A stretch of DNA of 32,005 nt from NCBI GenBank assembly GCA_020048985.1, contig JAIFLR010000070.1:1-32005 (forward strand), written 5' to 3'. The DNA comes from Halobacteriovorax sp. Its GTDB lineage: Bacteria > Bdellovibrionota > Bacteriovoracia > Bacteriovoracales > Bacteriovoracaceae. Of this stretch, positions 13,963 through 21,777 are shown piece by piece. The first letter of the stretch is position 1, and every line of letters begins with the position of its first letter. Below the pieces are notes generated by a model, which ran no database searches, was not told the DNA's origin, and saw nothing but the letters and a program-made list of their open reading frames with translations. The translations under genes and the position numbers were made by a program.

Positions 13963-13991
13963 TTAAAGTGGCATGGCACGTGCAATACAAT
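13963..13991 (+). promoter_or_regulatory. Possible sigma70 promoter of the small secreted protein gene at 14018
   Basis: TTAAAG (13963-13968) and TACAAT (13986-13991) are separated by 17 bases. The -10 is good and the -35 weak. Start would be near 13998, leaving about 20 bases including GAGGGGG before the ATG. Confidence 0.35.
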
Positions 13992-14017
13992 ATGTATCTA
14001 ATTACGAGGGGGAATCT

Positions 14018-14206
14018 ATGAAACATCTTTTAATTCTTACGATCTTGGCATCATTCTTTTCTGTATCTGCTTTTGCTGAAGGCCAGACAACTACAGAGTG
14101 CCCAATGATGAGAGAAGCTAATAGACGGGTAAATACGAAGCTAAATCTCTCTAAAGAAGCTAAGAAGCCAAGTCAGAGCAATTCAAGTAAAGCCACAGGA
14201 ATTTAA
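14018..14206 (+). CDS. Small secreted protein, ECPxMRE family, copy 1
   Basis: A 62-residue protein: signal peptide MKHLLILTILASFFSVSAFA, then a mature peptide of about 42 residues beginning EGQTTTECPMMREANRRVN and ending in a polar Lys/Ser-rich tail. The start is the ATG at 14018 directly after GAGGGGG; an in-frame ATG at 13973 would bury the signal peptide. It is a paralogue of the gene at 14372: they share the ribosome-site sequence, the first codons and the motif TECPxMRExNxR. One Cys per mature chain suggests a dimer, a ligand or a mixed disulphide. Function unknown; it has its own terminator. Confidence 0.72.
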   Translation: MKHLLILTILASFFSVSAFAEGQTTTECPMMREANRRVNTKLNLSKEAKKPSQSNSSKATGI

Positions 14207-14215
14207 TAATTTAAT

Positions 14216-14249
14216 GGGGGAAGCTTATCACTTCCCCCTGTCTTTTATT
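14216..14249 (+). terminator. Intrinsic terminator
   Basis: GGGGGAAG (14216-14223) pairs perfectly with CTTCCCCC (14231-14238) around a seven-base loop, followed by TGTCTTTTATTT. Confidence 0.85.
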
Positions 14250-14342
14250 TCGACACCGCCTGAAGTTTCTACATTAATTCAAGCCAGCCAATCGATAATT
14301 TAGCCACTTACACCATACCTGTTTGGCATAAGACTTGTAATA

Positions 14343-14363
14343 CCTATTGGTAATAACAATAGG
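14343..14363 (+). promoter_or_regulatory. Hairpin next to the Shine-Dalgarno of the gene at 14372
   Basis: CCTATTG (14343-14349) and CAATAGG (14357-14363) are perfect seven-base arms around GTAATAA. The 3' arm shares its last bases with the Shine-Dalgarno AGGGGG (14361-14366), so folding would partly hide the ribosome site. An operator role at the DNA level is equally possible. Confidence 0.4.
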
Positions 14364-14371
14364 GGGATCTC

Positions 14372-14551
14372 ATGAAACTTTTAATTATCTTGTCATTCAT
14401 TACAACATCTTTTGCCTTTGCAGGTGAGACAAAAACGGAGTGTCCGTGGATGCGTGAAATGAATAAAAGAAATAATCCCAAGGCAAGCTTAGTCGGCCAC
14501 AACAGTAAAATAAAAATAGAATCAAAGTTGAACATTTCTACTAGGCAATAA
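14372..14551 (+). CDS. Small secreted protein, ECPxMRE family, copy 2
   Basis: A 59-residue ORF below common length cut-offs. It has a signal peptide (MKLLIILSFITTSFAFA) and a mature part of about 42 residues starting GETKTECPWMREMNKRNNPK. It aligns with the gene at 14018 through the ribosome-site region (AGGGGGA), the codons for MK(H)LLI and the shared TECPxMRExN core, so it is a genuine tandem duplicate rather than a chance ORF. The C-terminal part differs and is basic. Function unknown; the conserved core is only about a dozen residues, so the peptide itself may be the active unit. Confidence 0.68.
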   Translation: MKLLIILSFITTSFAFAGETKTECPWMREMNKRNNPKASLVGHNSKIKIESKLNISTRQ

Positions 14552-14554
14552 ATA

Positions 14555-14569
14555 AGGCCTCTAGGGCCT
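14555..14569. terminator. Short bidirectional hairpin between convergent genes
   Basis: AGGCC (14555-14559) and GGCCT (14565-14569) form a five-base GC-rich stem between the convergent genes ending at 14551 and 14573, with AT-rich sequence on both sides (TTATTTATT on the minus strand). It is likely a weak terminator for both. Confidence 0.5.
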
Positions 14570-14572
14570 CAT

Positions 14573-14896
14573 TTAATTATGGGACTTAATTAACTCATCT
14601 AGCTCCTGCTTATCTTCAGCAGTGACATCTTCCAGGGGGGCGTTTTTAATCGCTGACATCTTTGATTTTACAGAGTCCTTAACCTTAGGAACTGAGTTTT
14701 CAAAAAGCTTCTTTGAGAAGTCCTGAGTCTTATCAACTGAGCTACCAAAGAAGTTTTCGGCCACTTTCTGTGCGCCTTTGGTCGCAGGGGAGATCACATC
14801 ATATATGTGGCCAAAAATTGGCTCGCTTCCAATCTCGATAGAAAGAAATAGAATCGTGGCTACAAAAATTCCAAATACTCTTAATGTTGTTTTCAT
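14573..14896 (-). CDS. Small single-pass membrane protein of unknown function
   Basis: A 107-residue protein with an N-terminal hydrophobic segment (residues 6-21, VFGIFVATILFLSIEI) that is a membrane anchor or uncleaved signal, followed by a charged, helical region rich in Lys and Asp/Glu (VDKTQDFSKKLFENSVPKVKDSVKSKM) likely to be extended or coiled. Not recognised. It overlaps the CheX-like gene upstream by one base (TAATG), so it belongs to the CheY-CheX operon and may act in the same signalling or motility process. Confidence 0.65.
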   Translation of the reverse strand: MKTTLRVFGIFVATILFLSIEIGSEPIFGHIYDVISPATKGAQKVAENFFGSSVDKTQDFSKKLFENSVPKVKDSVKSKMSAIKNAPLEDVTAEDKQELDELIKSHN

Positions 14897-15330
14897 TAAC
14901 TTAAAGCCTCAATGCTGTATTCAGTGATTATAGTGAAGGAATGCTGATCAAGCTCCAATTGGTAGCGTTGGATGCCTGACTTTAAAGCCGAATAAATTTC
15001 CCTTGGTATCATGGAAAGTTTTGGCGGAGATAGCTTTACCATAGATGTCTTAAATTTCTGGTCCTGACTTATCTGTTTTCCAACCAGGATGTTCATGGCC
15101 TCTACAAACATTGGAAAAATGACATTTTTATCGGTTGAGGTGAGTTCATGTTTATCAAGGCATAGATAGCAGGTTATGGCCCCGCGGACATCACCAGATA
15201 GACTAAACTGCACATGCAAATTATCTTTTGAATCAACTGAACCAATACTGACGCGGTTGATAAGTCTGACGTTGGAGAGGATTTTAATTTCATTGATTGA
15301 ATCAAGCAAAACTGCGTGAGAAACTTCCAT
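14896..15330 (-). CDS. cheX: CheX-like chemotaxis phosphatase
   Basis: A 144-residue protein matching the CheC/CheX/FliY pattern. The active-site spacing E-x2-N-x22-P is present: Glu77, Asn80 (FVEAMNILVG) and Pro103. The chain is the length of a single-domain CheX, which dephosphorylates CheY-P. Overall identity to known CheX looks low, so the family call rests on the motif, the size and the neighbour. It lies 15 bases after a CheY-like gene and has AGGA before the ATG, so the pair likely makes a self-contained phosphorylation/dephosphorylation switch. Confidence 0.7.
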   Translation of the reverse strand: MEVSHAVLLDSINEIKILSNVRLINRVSIGSVDSKDNLHVQFSLSGDVRGAITCYLCLDKHELTSTDKNVIFPMFVEAMNILVGKQISQDQKFKTSMVKLSPPKLSMIPREIYSALKSGIQRYQLELDQHSFTIITEYSIEALS

Positions 15331-15345
15331 GTTTATCCTGCCTTT

Positions 15346-15741
15346 TTAGTTCTTCATCTGGGTCATTATCTTCTCAAGGGATTCGACCAGTTGCTGCTGA
15401 TTGATGGGTTTTGCAATAAAGTCTGCGGCACCCGCACTAATAGCTTCCAGAACGACGTGCTCTTGAGAAAGAGATGAAACGACAATGACATATACGTTAT
15501 CGAAATTCTGATTAATATTTTCTGTTAATTCAATCCCACTGACTTCAGGCATAACAATGTCAGTAACAACAACATGCGGTTCTTTGTCTTTAATGACTTG
15601 AAGTGCTGTCATGGCACTATTGGCTTCACCGACCACGTTAAAACCTGATTCCTTTAGCATTTTAATAATGAGGGATCGGGAGAAATCGGAATCATCCACC
15701 ACAACAATTTTTAGATTTTCATGACTCGAAATTTCATTCAT
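15346..15741 (-). CDS. CheY-like single-domain response regulator
   Basis: A 131-residue receiver domain with nothing attached. All active-site residues are visible: Asp16-Asp17 (VVDDSD), phosphoacceptor Asp61 (VVTDIVMP), Ser89 or Ser90 (VVSSLS) in the Thr/Ser position, and Lys111 followed by Pro (AKPIN). It would take phosphate from a kinase encoded elsewhere and bind a target such as the flagellar switch. The next gene encodes a CheX-like phosphatase. The ATG lacks a Shine-Dalgarno and lies seven bases after an extended -10 box, suggesting a leaderless mRNA. Confidence 0.93.
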   Translation of the reverse strand: MNEISSHENLKIVVVDDSDFSRSLIIKMLKESGFNVVGEANSAMTALQVIKDKEPHVVVTDIVMPEVSGIELTENINQNFDNVYVIVVSSLSQEHVVLEAISAGAADFIAKPINQQQLVESLEKIMTQMKN

Positions 15742-15747
15742 GCATTT

Positions 15748-15756
15748 AGGATAACA
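15748..15756 (-). promoter_or_regulatory. Extended -10 promoter of the CheY operon, probably leaderless
   Basis: On the minus strand TGTTATCCT (15756 down to 15748) is an extended -10 box ending seven bases before the A of the CheY start codon at 15741. The same geometry is seen before the SDR gene at 2263. Confidence 0.4.
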
Positions 15757-15790
15757 AATTTGATGGATAAAAGAAGGGAAACAAATAAAA

Positions 15791-15810
15791 AAGGCTCCTT
15801 TCGGAGCCTT
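15791..15810 (-). terminator. Intrinsic terminator of lon
   Basis: AAGGCTCC (15791-15798) and GGAGCCTT (15803-15810) form a perfect stem; on the minus strand it is followed by six Ts. It lies just after the lon stop codon at 15814. Confidence 0.9.
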
Positions 15811-15813
15811 CTT

Positions 15814-18249
15814 TTATGCAGCCACTTGGCCAGTTTTGTCTTTTGGTTTTCTCGGCTCTTCAGTTTTACGCTTGTGTTGATCCATATCAAGTTGACCTTT
15901 CCAGTCCACTAAAGCGATCGCTAACACTTCCTGAATATTCTTAACCGGGATAAAGTTAAGCTTCTTACGGTATTGAACCGGGATTTCCAAAATATCCTTC
16001 TGGTTTTTCCAAGGAATGATGATGGTTTCAATTCCTGCCCTCATTGCCGCCAAAGCTTTTTCTTTAATTCCACCAACTGGTAGAACTTTTCCAGTTAAAG
16101 TCATCTCACCAGTCATCGCGATGTCTTTGCTGATGTAGCTATTAGTCAAAAGCGAGATCATCACCGTCGCCAAAGTGATCCCTGCTGAAGGGCCATCTTT
16201 TGGAATTGCACCAGCTGGAAGATGAATATGAATTTCATTTTCAGCAAAAAACTTATCATCAATTCCGAGTTCTGTTGCGTGACTTCTAATGAATCCGAAA
16301 GCTGCGTGAGCAGATTCCTTCATTACGTCCCCAAGTTGTCCAGTCAGTGTAATCCCATGACCTCTCATCTTGGTTGCTTCGATGTGAAGAATCTCTCCTC
16401 CACCTGCCGTCCACGCCAGACCTGTGGCAACTCCCACTTCATCGTACTCATTAGAATCTTCTCTTGAAAAAACAGCTGGACCTAAGAGTTCTTCAACTGT
16501 TGCTGACAAGATATGAGTTTTGCTATGGTGGCCAGAAGCAATTTTCTTCGCCACTTTTCTGCAAAGAGCTCCAACTTGTCTTTCAAGATTACGAAGACCC
16601 GCTTCACGAGTGTAACCAGCAATAACAAATTCTACACCTTCATCATGGAATTCAATGTGTTCGTCAGTGATTCCATGCTCATCCATTTGTTTTGGAATGA
16701 GGTATTTTTTAGAGATTTGAACTTTTTCTTCCTGTGAGTAACCAGCAAGATTGATGATTTCCATACGGTCACGAAGTGGACCTGGAATTTGATCAAGTTG
16801 GTTCGCAGTGGCAATGAACATAATCTTAGAAAGATCATAGTTCATATTCAGATAGTTATCTCTGAATGAACAGTTTTGCTCAGGATCCAAAACTTCCAAC
16901 ATTGCTGAAGCAGGATCACCCTTAAAGTCAGAACCAAGCTTATCAATCTCATCCAAAAGGATAATAGGATTGATAGTTTTACATTGTTTCATTGCTTGAA
17001 TGAATCGTCCTGGCATTGCACCTACGTATGTACGGCGATGACCACGGATTTCTGATTCATCTTTCACACCACCTAGAGAAATTCTCACGAATTCACGACC
17101 GGTAGCTTTGGCAATTGATTTACCAAGGGAAGTTTTACCTACACCTGGAGGACCTGAGAAACAAAGGATTGGGCCTTTCGCTGCGCCACCTTTAAGTGTG
17201 CGAACTGCGAGATATTCAAGAATACGTTCTTTAACTTTTTCAAGATCAAAGTGATCATCATCCAGAACTGCTTTCGCGTACTGAAGATCAGTCACTTCCT
17301 TAGATTCTTCTGACCATGGTAGGTCTACAACCCATTCAAGGTAACTACGAAGTATGCTTGCTTCTGAAGAATCTGGGTGCATTCTTTCAAGACGCCCAAG
17401 TTGCTTAAGAGCTTCTTTCTCTGAATCAGTTGGAAGATTTTTAGCTACGATTTTTTCTCTGATTTCAGTGAACTCATCGTTTTTCTCAGATGAATCATCA
17501 GAAAGCTCTTGTTTCATTGCTTTAATTTGTTCACGGAGTAAAAATTCTTTCTGGTTTTTTGAAAGATCTTCTTTCGAGCTTGTTTTAAATTTTGACTGTT
17601 GATTCAAAACGTCTAGCTCTGCTATCAATACTTGATTGATGTGACCTAGTCTTTCAACTGGATCCAGAATTTCTAATACTTTTTGAGCATCGGTCACTTT
17701 AAGATTTAAGTTTGATGCAATCAAATCTGCCAGGCGTCCAGGATCCTGAATATCTTCAAGAACCATCAGAATATCTGGAGAAAGGACTTTTCCAAGAGAA
17801 ATTACTTTTTCAAGATTTTCTTTAACTGTTCTAGCGAGAGCTTCAATCGTTGAAGCAGTTGCTGTTACAGCTTGAGTCTCTACCTTTTCAACTTTGACTT
17901 GGTAGAATGGCTCAGTCGCTACGAATTCTTTAATGCGAACTTTGGCCAATCCCTGAATGAGAATTTTCACTCTTCCATCAGGAAGTTTTCTCATTCGCAT
18001 GATCATCGCAACAGTTCCCATCTCATAAATTTCAGATGGAGTAGGGCTTTCTGCTGTTATGTCTTTTTGAGAAGCCAGTAGAATAAGCCTGTCGGTATTA
18101 TTCAGTGACTCTTCAACTGCCTTAATGGATGTTTCGCGGCCTACAAACAATGGCAAGATCATGAACGGGTAAACAACAAGATCGCGAACCGGCAGCAAGG
18201 GAAGCGTTTCCTTGAATTCAATTGCTTCACCTTCGTAGTTAGTCACCAT
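15814..18249 (-). CDS. lon: ATP-dependent protease Lon (LonA)
   Basis: An 811-residue cytoplasmic LonA protease, of typical length, that degrades misfolded and regulatory proteins. Order of domains: N-terminal substrate domain (LPLLPVRDLVVYPFMILPLFVGR, from residue 16), a coiled region around 225-270, the AAA+ module with Walker A GPPGVGKT (366-373) and Walker B LLDEID, and the C-terminal protease domain with the catalytic dyad Ser688 in PKDGPSAG and Lys731 in GGIKEKAL. The C-terminus has an extra basic tail (KRKTEEPRKPKDK). The start is the ATG preceded by GAGGAG. A heat-shock-like promoter lies at 18306-18334. Confidence 0.98.
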   Translation of the reverse strand: MVTNYEGEAIEFKETLPLLPVRDLVVYPFMILPLFVGRETSIKAVEESLNNTDRLILLASQKDITAESPTPSEIYEMGTVAMIMRMRKLPDGRVKILIQGLAKVRIKEFVATEPFYQVKVEKVETQAVTATASTIEALARTVKENLEKVISLGKVLSPDILMVLEDIQDPGRLADLIASNLNLKVTDAQKVLEILDPVERLGHINQVLIAELDVLNQQSKFKTSSKEDLSKNQKEFLLREQIKAMKQELSDDSSEKNDEFTEIREKIVAKNLPTDSEKEALKQLGRLERMHPDSSEASILRSYLEWVVDLPWSEESKEVTDLQYAKAVLDDDHFDLEKVKERILEYLAVRTLKGGAAKGPILCFSGPPGVGKTSLGKSIAKATGREFVRISLGGVKDESEIRGHRRTYVGAMPGRFIQAMKQCKTINPIILLDEIDKLGSDFKGDPASAMLEVLDPEQNCSFRDNYLNMNYDLSKIMFIATANQLDQIPGPLRDRMEIINLAGYSQEEKVQISKKYLIPKQMDEHGITDEHIEFHDEGVEFVIAGYTREAGLRNLERQVGALCRKVAKKIASGHHSKTHILSATVEELLGPAVFSREDSNEYDEVGVATGLAWTAGGGEILHIEATKMRGHGITLTGQLGDVMKESAHAAFGFIRSHATELGIDDKFFAENEIHIHLPAGAIPKDGPSAGITLATVMISLLTNSYISKDIAMTGEMTLTGKVLPVGGIKEKALAAMRAGIETIIIPWKNQKDILEIPVQYRKKLNFIPVKNIQEVLAIALVDWKGQLDMDQHKRKTEEPRKPKDKTGQVAA

Positions 18250-18305
18250 AACTTTTATCTCCTCTAGCGTATGTCTCTTCCATGAAGAACAATGTACCCA
18301 ACCTG

Positions 18306-18334
18306 AATCGGGATATTTACGACTCGTCTTTAAG
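18306..18334 (-). promoter_or_regulatory. Heat-shock (sigma32)-like promoter of lon
   Basis: On the minus strand CTTAAAG (18334-18328), a 15-base spacer and CCCGATT (18312-18306) resemble the sigma32 pattern CTTGAAA-N11-15-CCCCATNT (5/7 and 6/7). Start would be near 18299, about 50 bases before the ATG. A poorer sigma28 reading of the same bases exists (TAAAG-N-CCCGAT). Heat-shock control of lon is well known. The rest of 18250-18474 shows no gene; TATTAT at 18398-18403 may be a -10 for glmU, but no -35 supports it. Confidence 0.45.
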
Positions 18335-18474
18335 GATTTTTAAGAGAGTCTTCATTTTTTTTTATTTTAATTAGCTGAGAAACCTACTTTTGTGAGGTAT
18401 TATTTGTGAGTGAAAAACGACATATGACACACAAAACAGTGACTTAGAAAACACTGATTAAAAGGTTCAAATAT

Positions 18475-19881
18475 ATGGGCAACTCTATTGGTATAGTAAT
18501 TCTGGCGGCCGGCAAGGGAACAAGAATGAAAACAGACACCCCCAAGGCACTTGCGATTTGCGCCGGAAAGCCCTTATTGGATTTTGTGGTTCAGGCTGCT
18601 GTGAAATTTGCCAAAAACTCCTCACTTACCTCTGAGGTTGGTGTTGTTGTGGGTCACAAAAAAGAACTTTTAGAAAGCTGGTTACAGGCGAATAAAGACC
18701 AAACCAGGATAAAAACCGCCTGGCAAAAAGAACAGAATGGAACAGCAGATGCACTTAAAGCCTGCTTCAATGATCTGCCTCATTTCTGGGACTACGATTA
18801 TACGCTTGTTGCCTGCGCAGACACTCCATTGATCACAGAATTTGAATTTAATGAATTGTTCAAGGTTATGCAGGAAAACCCAACCTTAGTGGGTGTCGCT
18901 GCGACCTTTGAAACAGCAAATCCTACTGGGTATGGTCGAATTATTCAGGGGGTAAAAGGTTTTAAAATCGTTGAAGAAAAAGATTGTGATGAAGGGCAAA
19001 AAAAAATTAAGGAAGTGAACTCCGCATTTTATATTCTCAAAACTTCTCATGTTAAAGAAGTACTGGGAAAAATTTCTAATAAAAACAAGTCAGGGGAATT
19101 CTATCTGACTGACTTATTTCAGGAAGAATTTTCGGTAAAATCCGTTAAATTTGTGAGTGAAACTCCTTTTTTGGGGATTAATACTCTCGAACAACTGGCG
19201 CAGGTGGACAAATTGATTCGCACCAAAAAAATTCAAAAATTGATGGTGGATGGAGTTCGGTTTCTTAATCCTGAGCAAGTCTACATCGAATATGACGTCG
19301 AGATTGGTGTCGCATCTACTATTTATCCTGGCTGCACATTTCTTGGAAAAACAAAAATTGGCAATTCAGTATTGGTTGAATCTAATTGCTTTATCAAAGA
19401 TTCAATCATTTCCTCAGACGCCGAAATTCTGGCCGGGAGTTACTTAGATGAAGCCATCGTGCTAGAAAGTGCAACTATAGGACCAATGGCCAGACTTAGA
19501 CCTGGTACCGAAATCGGACCAGATGCCAAAATTGGAAATTTTGTTGAAGTTAAAAAATCTAAACTTGCTCGCGGCGCCAAAGTCTCTCACCTAAGTTATA
19601 TCGGGGACGCGGAAATCGGTGAAGATACGAACATCGGATGTGGTTTTATCACTTGTAATTATGATGGCGCGAACAAACATAAAACCAAAATTGGCTCTAA
19701 TACGTTTATCGGCTCAGACTGCCAAGTTATCGCTCCGATTGAAATCGGCAATGACGCATTTGTAGCAGCTGGGTCAACTATTACCAAAAGTATACCCGAT
19801 GGGGGCTTTGGAATTGGCCGATCTCAGCAGGTAACTAAAGAGGGAGCGGCCAAGAAGTTTCTAAAGACCAAAAAGTCCTAA
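18475..19881 (+). CDS. glmU: Bifunctional UDP-N-acetylglucosamine pyrophosphorylase / glucosamine-1-phosphate acetyltransferase
   Basis: A 468-residue enzyme making UDP-GlcNAc from glucosamine-1-phosphate, acetyl-CoA and UTP for peptidoglycan and LPS. The N-terminal nucleotidyltransferase has LAAGKGTRM (10-18), QKEQNGTADAL and ACADTPLI; the C-terminal left-handed beta-helix acyltransferase has the hexapeptide repeats from about residue 260 and the active-site region SHLSYIGDAEIG followed by TCNYDGANKHKT. Size and domain order are those of the family (E. coli 456). AAAAGG precedes the ATG. It is followed after 84 bases by glmS, the enzyme one step earlier in the pathway. Confidence 0.97.
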   Translation: MGNSIGIVILAAGKGTRMKTDTPKALAICAGKPLLDFVVQAAVKFAKNSSLTSEVGVVVGHKKELLESWLQANKDQTRIKTAWQKEQNGTADALKACFNDLPHFWDYDYTLVACADTPLITEFEFNELFKVMQENPTLVGVAATFETANPTGYGRIIQGVKGFKIVEEKDCDEGQKKIKEVNSAFYILKTSHVKEVLGKISNKNKSGEFYLTDLFQEEFSVKSVKFVSETPFLGINTLEQLAQVDKLIRTKKIQKLMVDGVRFLNPEQVYIEYDVEIGVASTIYPGCTFLGKTKIGNSVLVESNCFIKDSIISSDAEILAGSYLDEAIVLESATIGPMARLRPGTEIGPDAKIGNFVEVKKSKLARGAKVSHLSYIGDAEIGEDTNIGCGFITCNYDGANKHKTKIGSNTFIGSDCQVIAPIEIGNDAFVAAGSTITKSIPDGGFGIGRSQQVTKEGAAKKFLKTKKS

Positions 19882-19965
19882 ACACGCTTCGCGTAAACCT
19901 AGCAAGTCCTCCCTCAAAATGGTAGTTTGAAACCCTTAAGTTTCATTCTTATTTTGGGAGTTTTT

Positions 19966-21777
19966 ATGTGTGGAATCGTTGGATATTCTGGTCCAGGTAA
20001 TTCTGTTGGCCCAATCATTGAAGGCCTGTCGCGCTTAGAGTATCGCGGATACGATTCAGCAGGCATTTGTCTTAAAATTAATGACGAACTACAAATTATT
20101 AAAAAAGAAGGCAAGCTCGACAATCTAAAAGCTTTGATTAATGAGCAAAAGCCTTTTTCTCATACTGGTATTGGACACACTCGTTGGGCCACGCATGGTG
20201 GTGTTACCACTGATAACGCACATCCACACGGTAACGAATTATTTGCTGTCGTACATAATGGCATTATTGAAAATGCTGGAACATTGAAAAAAGAGTTACA
20301 GGCAGAAGGTTTTGTATTCAAATCACAAACAGATTCTGAAGTTTTTCTTGTTCTCCTAACGAAGTTTTATAAACAGAATAATAATACTTTGCAATCAATA
20401 GCTAAAGCCTTCAATACGATCACAGGAAATTCTGCATTTGTTATAATAGAGAAGGCGAGTGACAAACTTTATTGCCTCAAACGATCGGCTCCGCTCGTAG
20501 TTGGTGATAATAAAGAAACAAGAGAAGCATTTGTTTCATCTGATCCATTTGCCTTAATTGGTTTTGCTCCACGTATTTATTTTCCCCAAGATGCGGTCAT
20601 CTGCGAAAGTATTGTGACTGACATAGACGTGAAAATTAACTTTTATGAATTAGATTTATCTCCTTCGGAACGCTATAAGTTCCAGTCAAATGCCATGACT
20701 ATGGACTCAACTACGAAAGGCCCGTACGAGCATTTCATGCTCAAAGAAATTCATGAGCAACCGTCCCTTATTGAAAAACTAGCTGCTTACTATATTAAAA
20801 ATCAAGGGCGACAAATCCTTGATTCACTTAAAAGTTACAGGCCAACTGGATGGCACTTAACTGCCTGTGGAACGGCTTGGCATGCAGGGCTTGTTATAAA
20901 GAATTATTTAGAACAAATAAATCGGCAGAGTGCTTCAGTTGATATTGCTTCTGAATTTCGCTACAAAAATCCAATTTTAAACAAAGGTGAAATTGGATTG
21001 TTTATATCTCAATCAGGAGAGACTGCTGATACTTTGGCATGCCAAGAACTTTGTAAAGAAAACGGGATTCAATCTTTTTCAATTGTAAACGTTGAAGGCT
21101 CTACACTTTTCAGAAACTGTGATCAAAACTTTTTGATTCATGCCGGTGTTGAAATAGGTGTTGCCTCTACTAAAGCTTTTAGTCTTCAGGTTTTGACTGG
21201 ATATTTGATGAGTAGAGCAATGGAAGGAACTCTTGATGACCCCTCACTTTTTAAAGAGATTAAACTTCTTTCAAACCGCATTGGTGAGCTTTGCTCCAAT
21301 GTTGAATCTATAAAGGAAGTTGCCTCGGAAATTTATAATAAAAAAGGTTTCATTTTTACCGGCAGAGGTAAATATTTCCCAATAGCGCTCGAAGGCGCAT
21401 TGAAATTGAAGGAAATTGCTTATGTTCATGCTGAAGGTTATGCCGCTGGGGAACTTAAGCATGGGCCGATAGCTTTGATTGATGAGCAAATAGTAAATAT
21501 CGCAATTGTAGGACCTGAATTATTTGAAAAAACCATTTCCAATATTGAAGAGGTCAAGGCAAGAAAAGGTGTCATTGTTATTGTCGGACCTAAAGGATCA
21601 TCTGAGCTAGAGCACCTTTCTGATTATTATATCGGGCTGGATTTTGAAGGACTTCCAAATTTAAGCCCACTTTACGTAAACGTGGCACTTCAATTTCTTG
21701 CCTATCATATTGCTTCACTCAAAGGCACAGATATTGATAAACCAAGAAACTTGGCCAAGTCTGTGACGGTTGAATAA
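19966..21777 (+). CDS. glmS: Glutamine-fructose-6-phosphate aminotransferase (isomerizing)
   Basis: A 603-residue enzyme that makes glucosamine-6-phosphate from fructose-6-phosphate and glutamine, the entry to amino-sugar synthesis. The start at 19966 gives MCGIVGY with the catalytic N-terminal Cys2; the in-frame ATG at 19927 would put 13 residues before this nucleophile and is rejected. The Ntn glutaminase domain (GHTRWATHGGVT) covers about 1-230, then two SIS sugar-isomerase domains (SQSGETADTL and EIGVASTKAF; later TGRGKYFPIALEGALKLKE) and the typical end PRNLAKSVTVE. No glmS ribozyme is evident in the 84-base gap; only a short GAAAC...GTTTC repeat is seen there. Confidence 0.97.
   Translation: MCGIVGYSGPGNSVGPIIEGLSRLEYRGYDSAGICLKINDELQIIKKEGKLDNLKALINEQKPFSHTGIGHTRWATHGGVTTDNAHPHGNELFAVVHNGIIENAGTLKKELQAEGFVFKSQTDSEVFLVLLTKFYKQNNNTLQSIAKAFNTITGNSAFVIIEKASDKLYCLKRSAPLVVGDNKETREAFVSSDPFALIGFAPRIYFPQDAVICESIVTDIDVKINFYELDLSPSERYKFQSNAMTMDSTTKGPYEHFMLKEIHEQPSLIEKLAAYYIKNQGRQILDSLKSYRPTGWHLTACGTAWHAGLVIKNYLEQINRQSASVDIASEFRYKNPILNKGEIGLFISQSGETADTLACQELCKENGIQSFSIVNVEGSTLFRNCDQNFLIHAGVEIGVASTKAFSLQVLTGYLMSRAMEGTLDDPSLFKEIKLLSNRIGELCSNVESIKEVASEIYNKKGFIFTGRGKYFPIALEGALKLKEIAYVHAEGYAAGELKHGPIALIDEQIVNIAIVGPELFEKTISNIEEVKARKGVIVIVGPKGSSELEHLSDYYIGLDFEGLPNLSPLYVNVALQFLAYHIASLKGTDIDKPRNLAKSVTVE

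Noticed and set aside
14272..14298. ATCGATAA at 14291 as a sigma28 -10 for the small gene at 14372
   Set aside because: No TAAAG-like -35 occurs at 11 or 12 bases upstream.
16632..16838. Minus-strand ORF inside lon in another frame
   Set aside because: Lies entirely within the intact lon coding frame.
19882..19965. glmS ribozyme before glmS
   Set aside because: The gap is only 84 bases and lacks the ribozyme's size and double-pseudoknot sequence.
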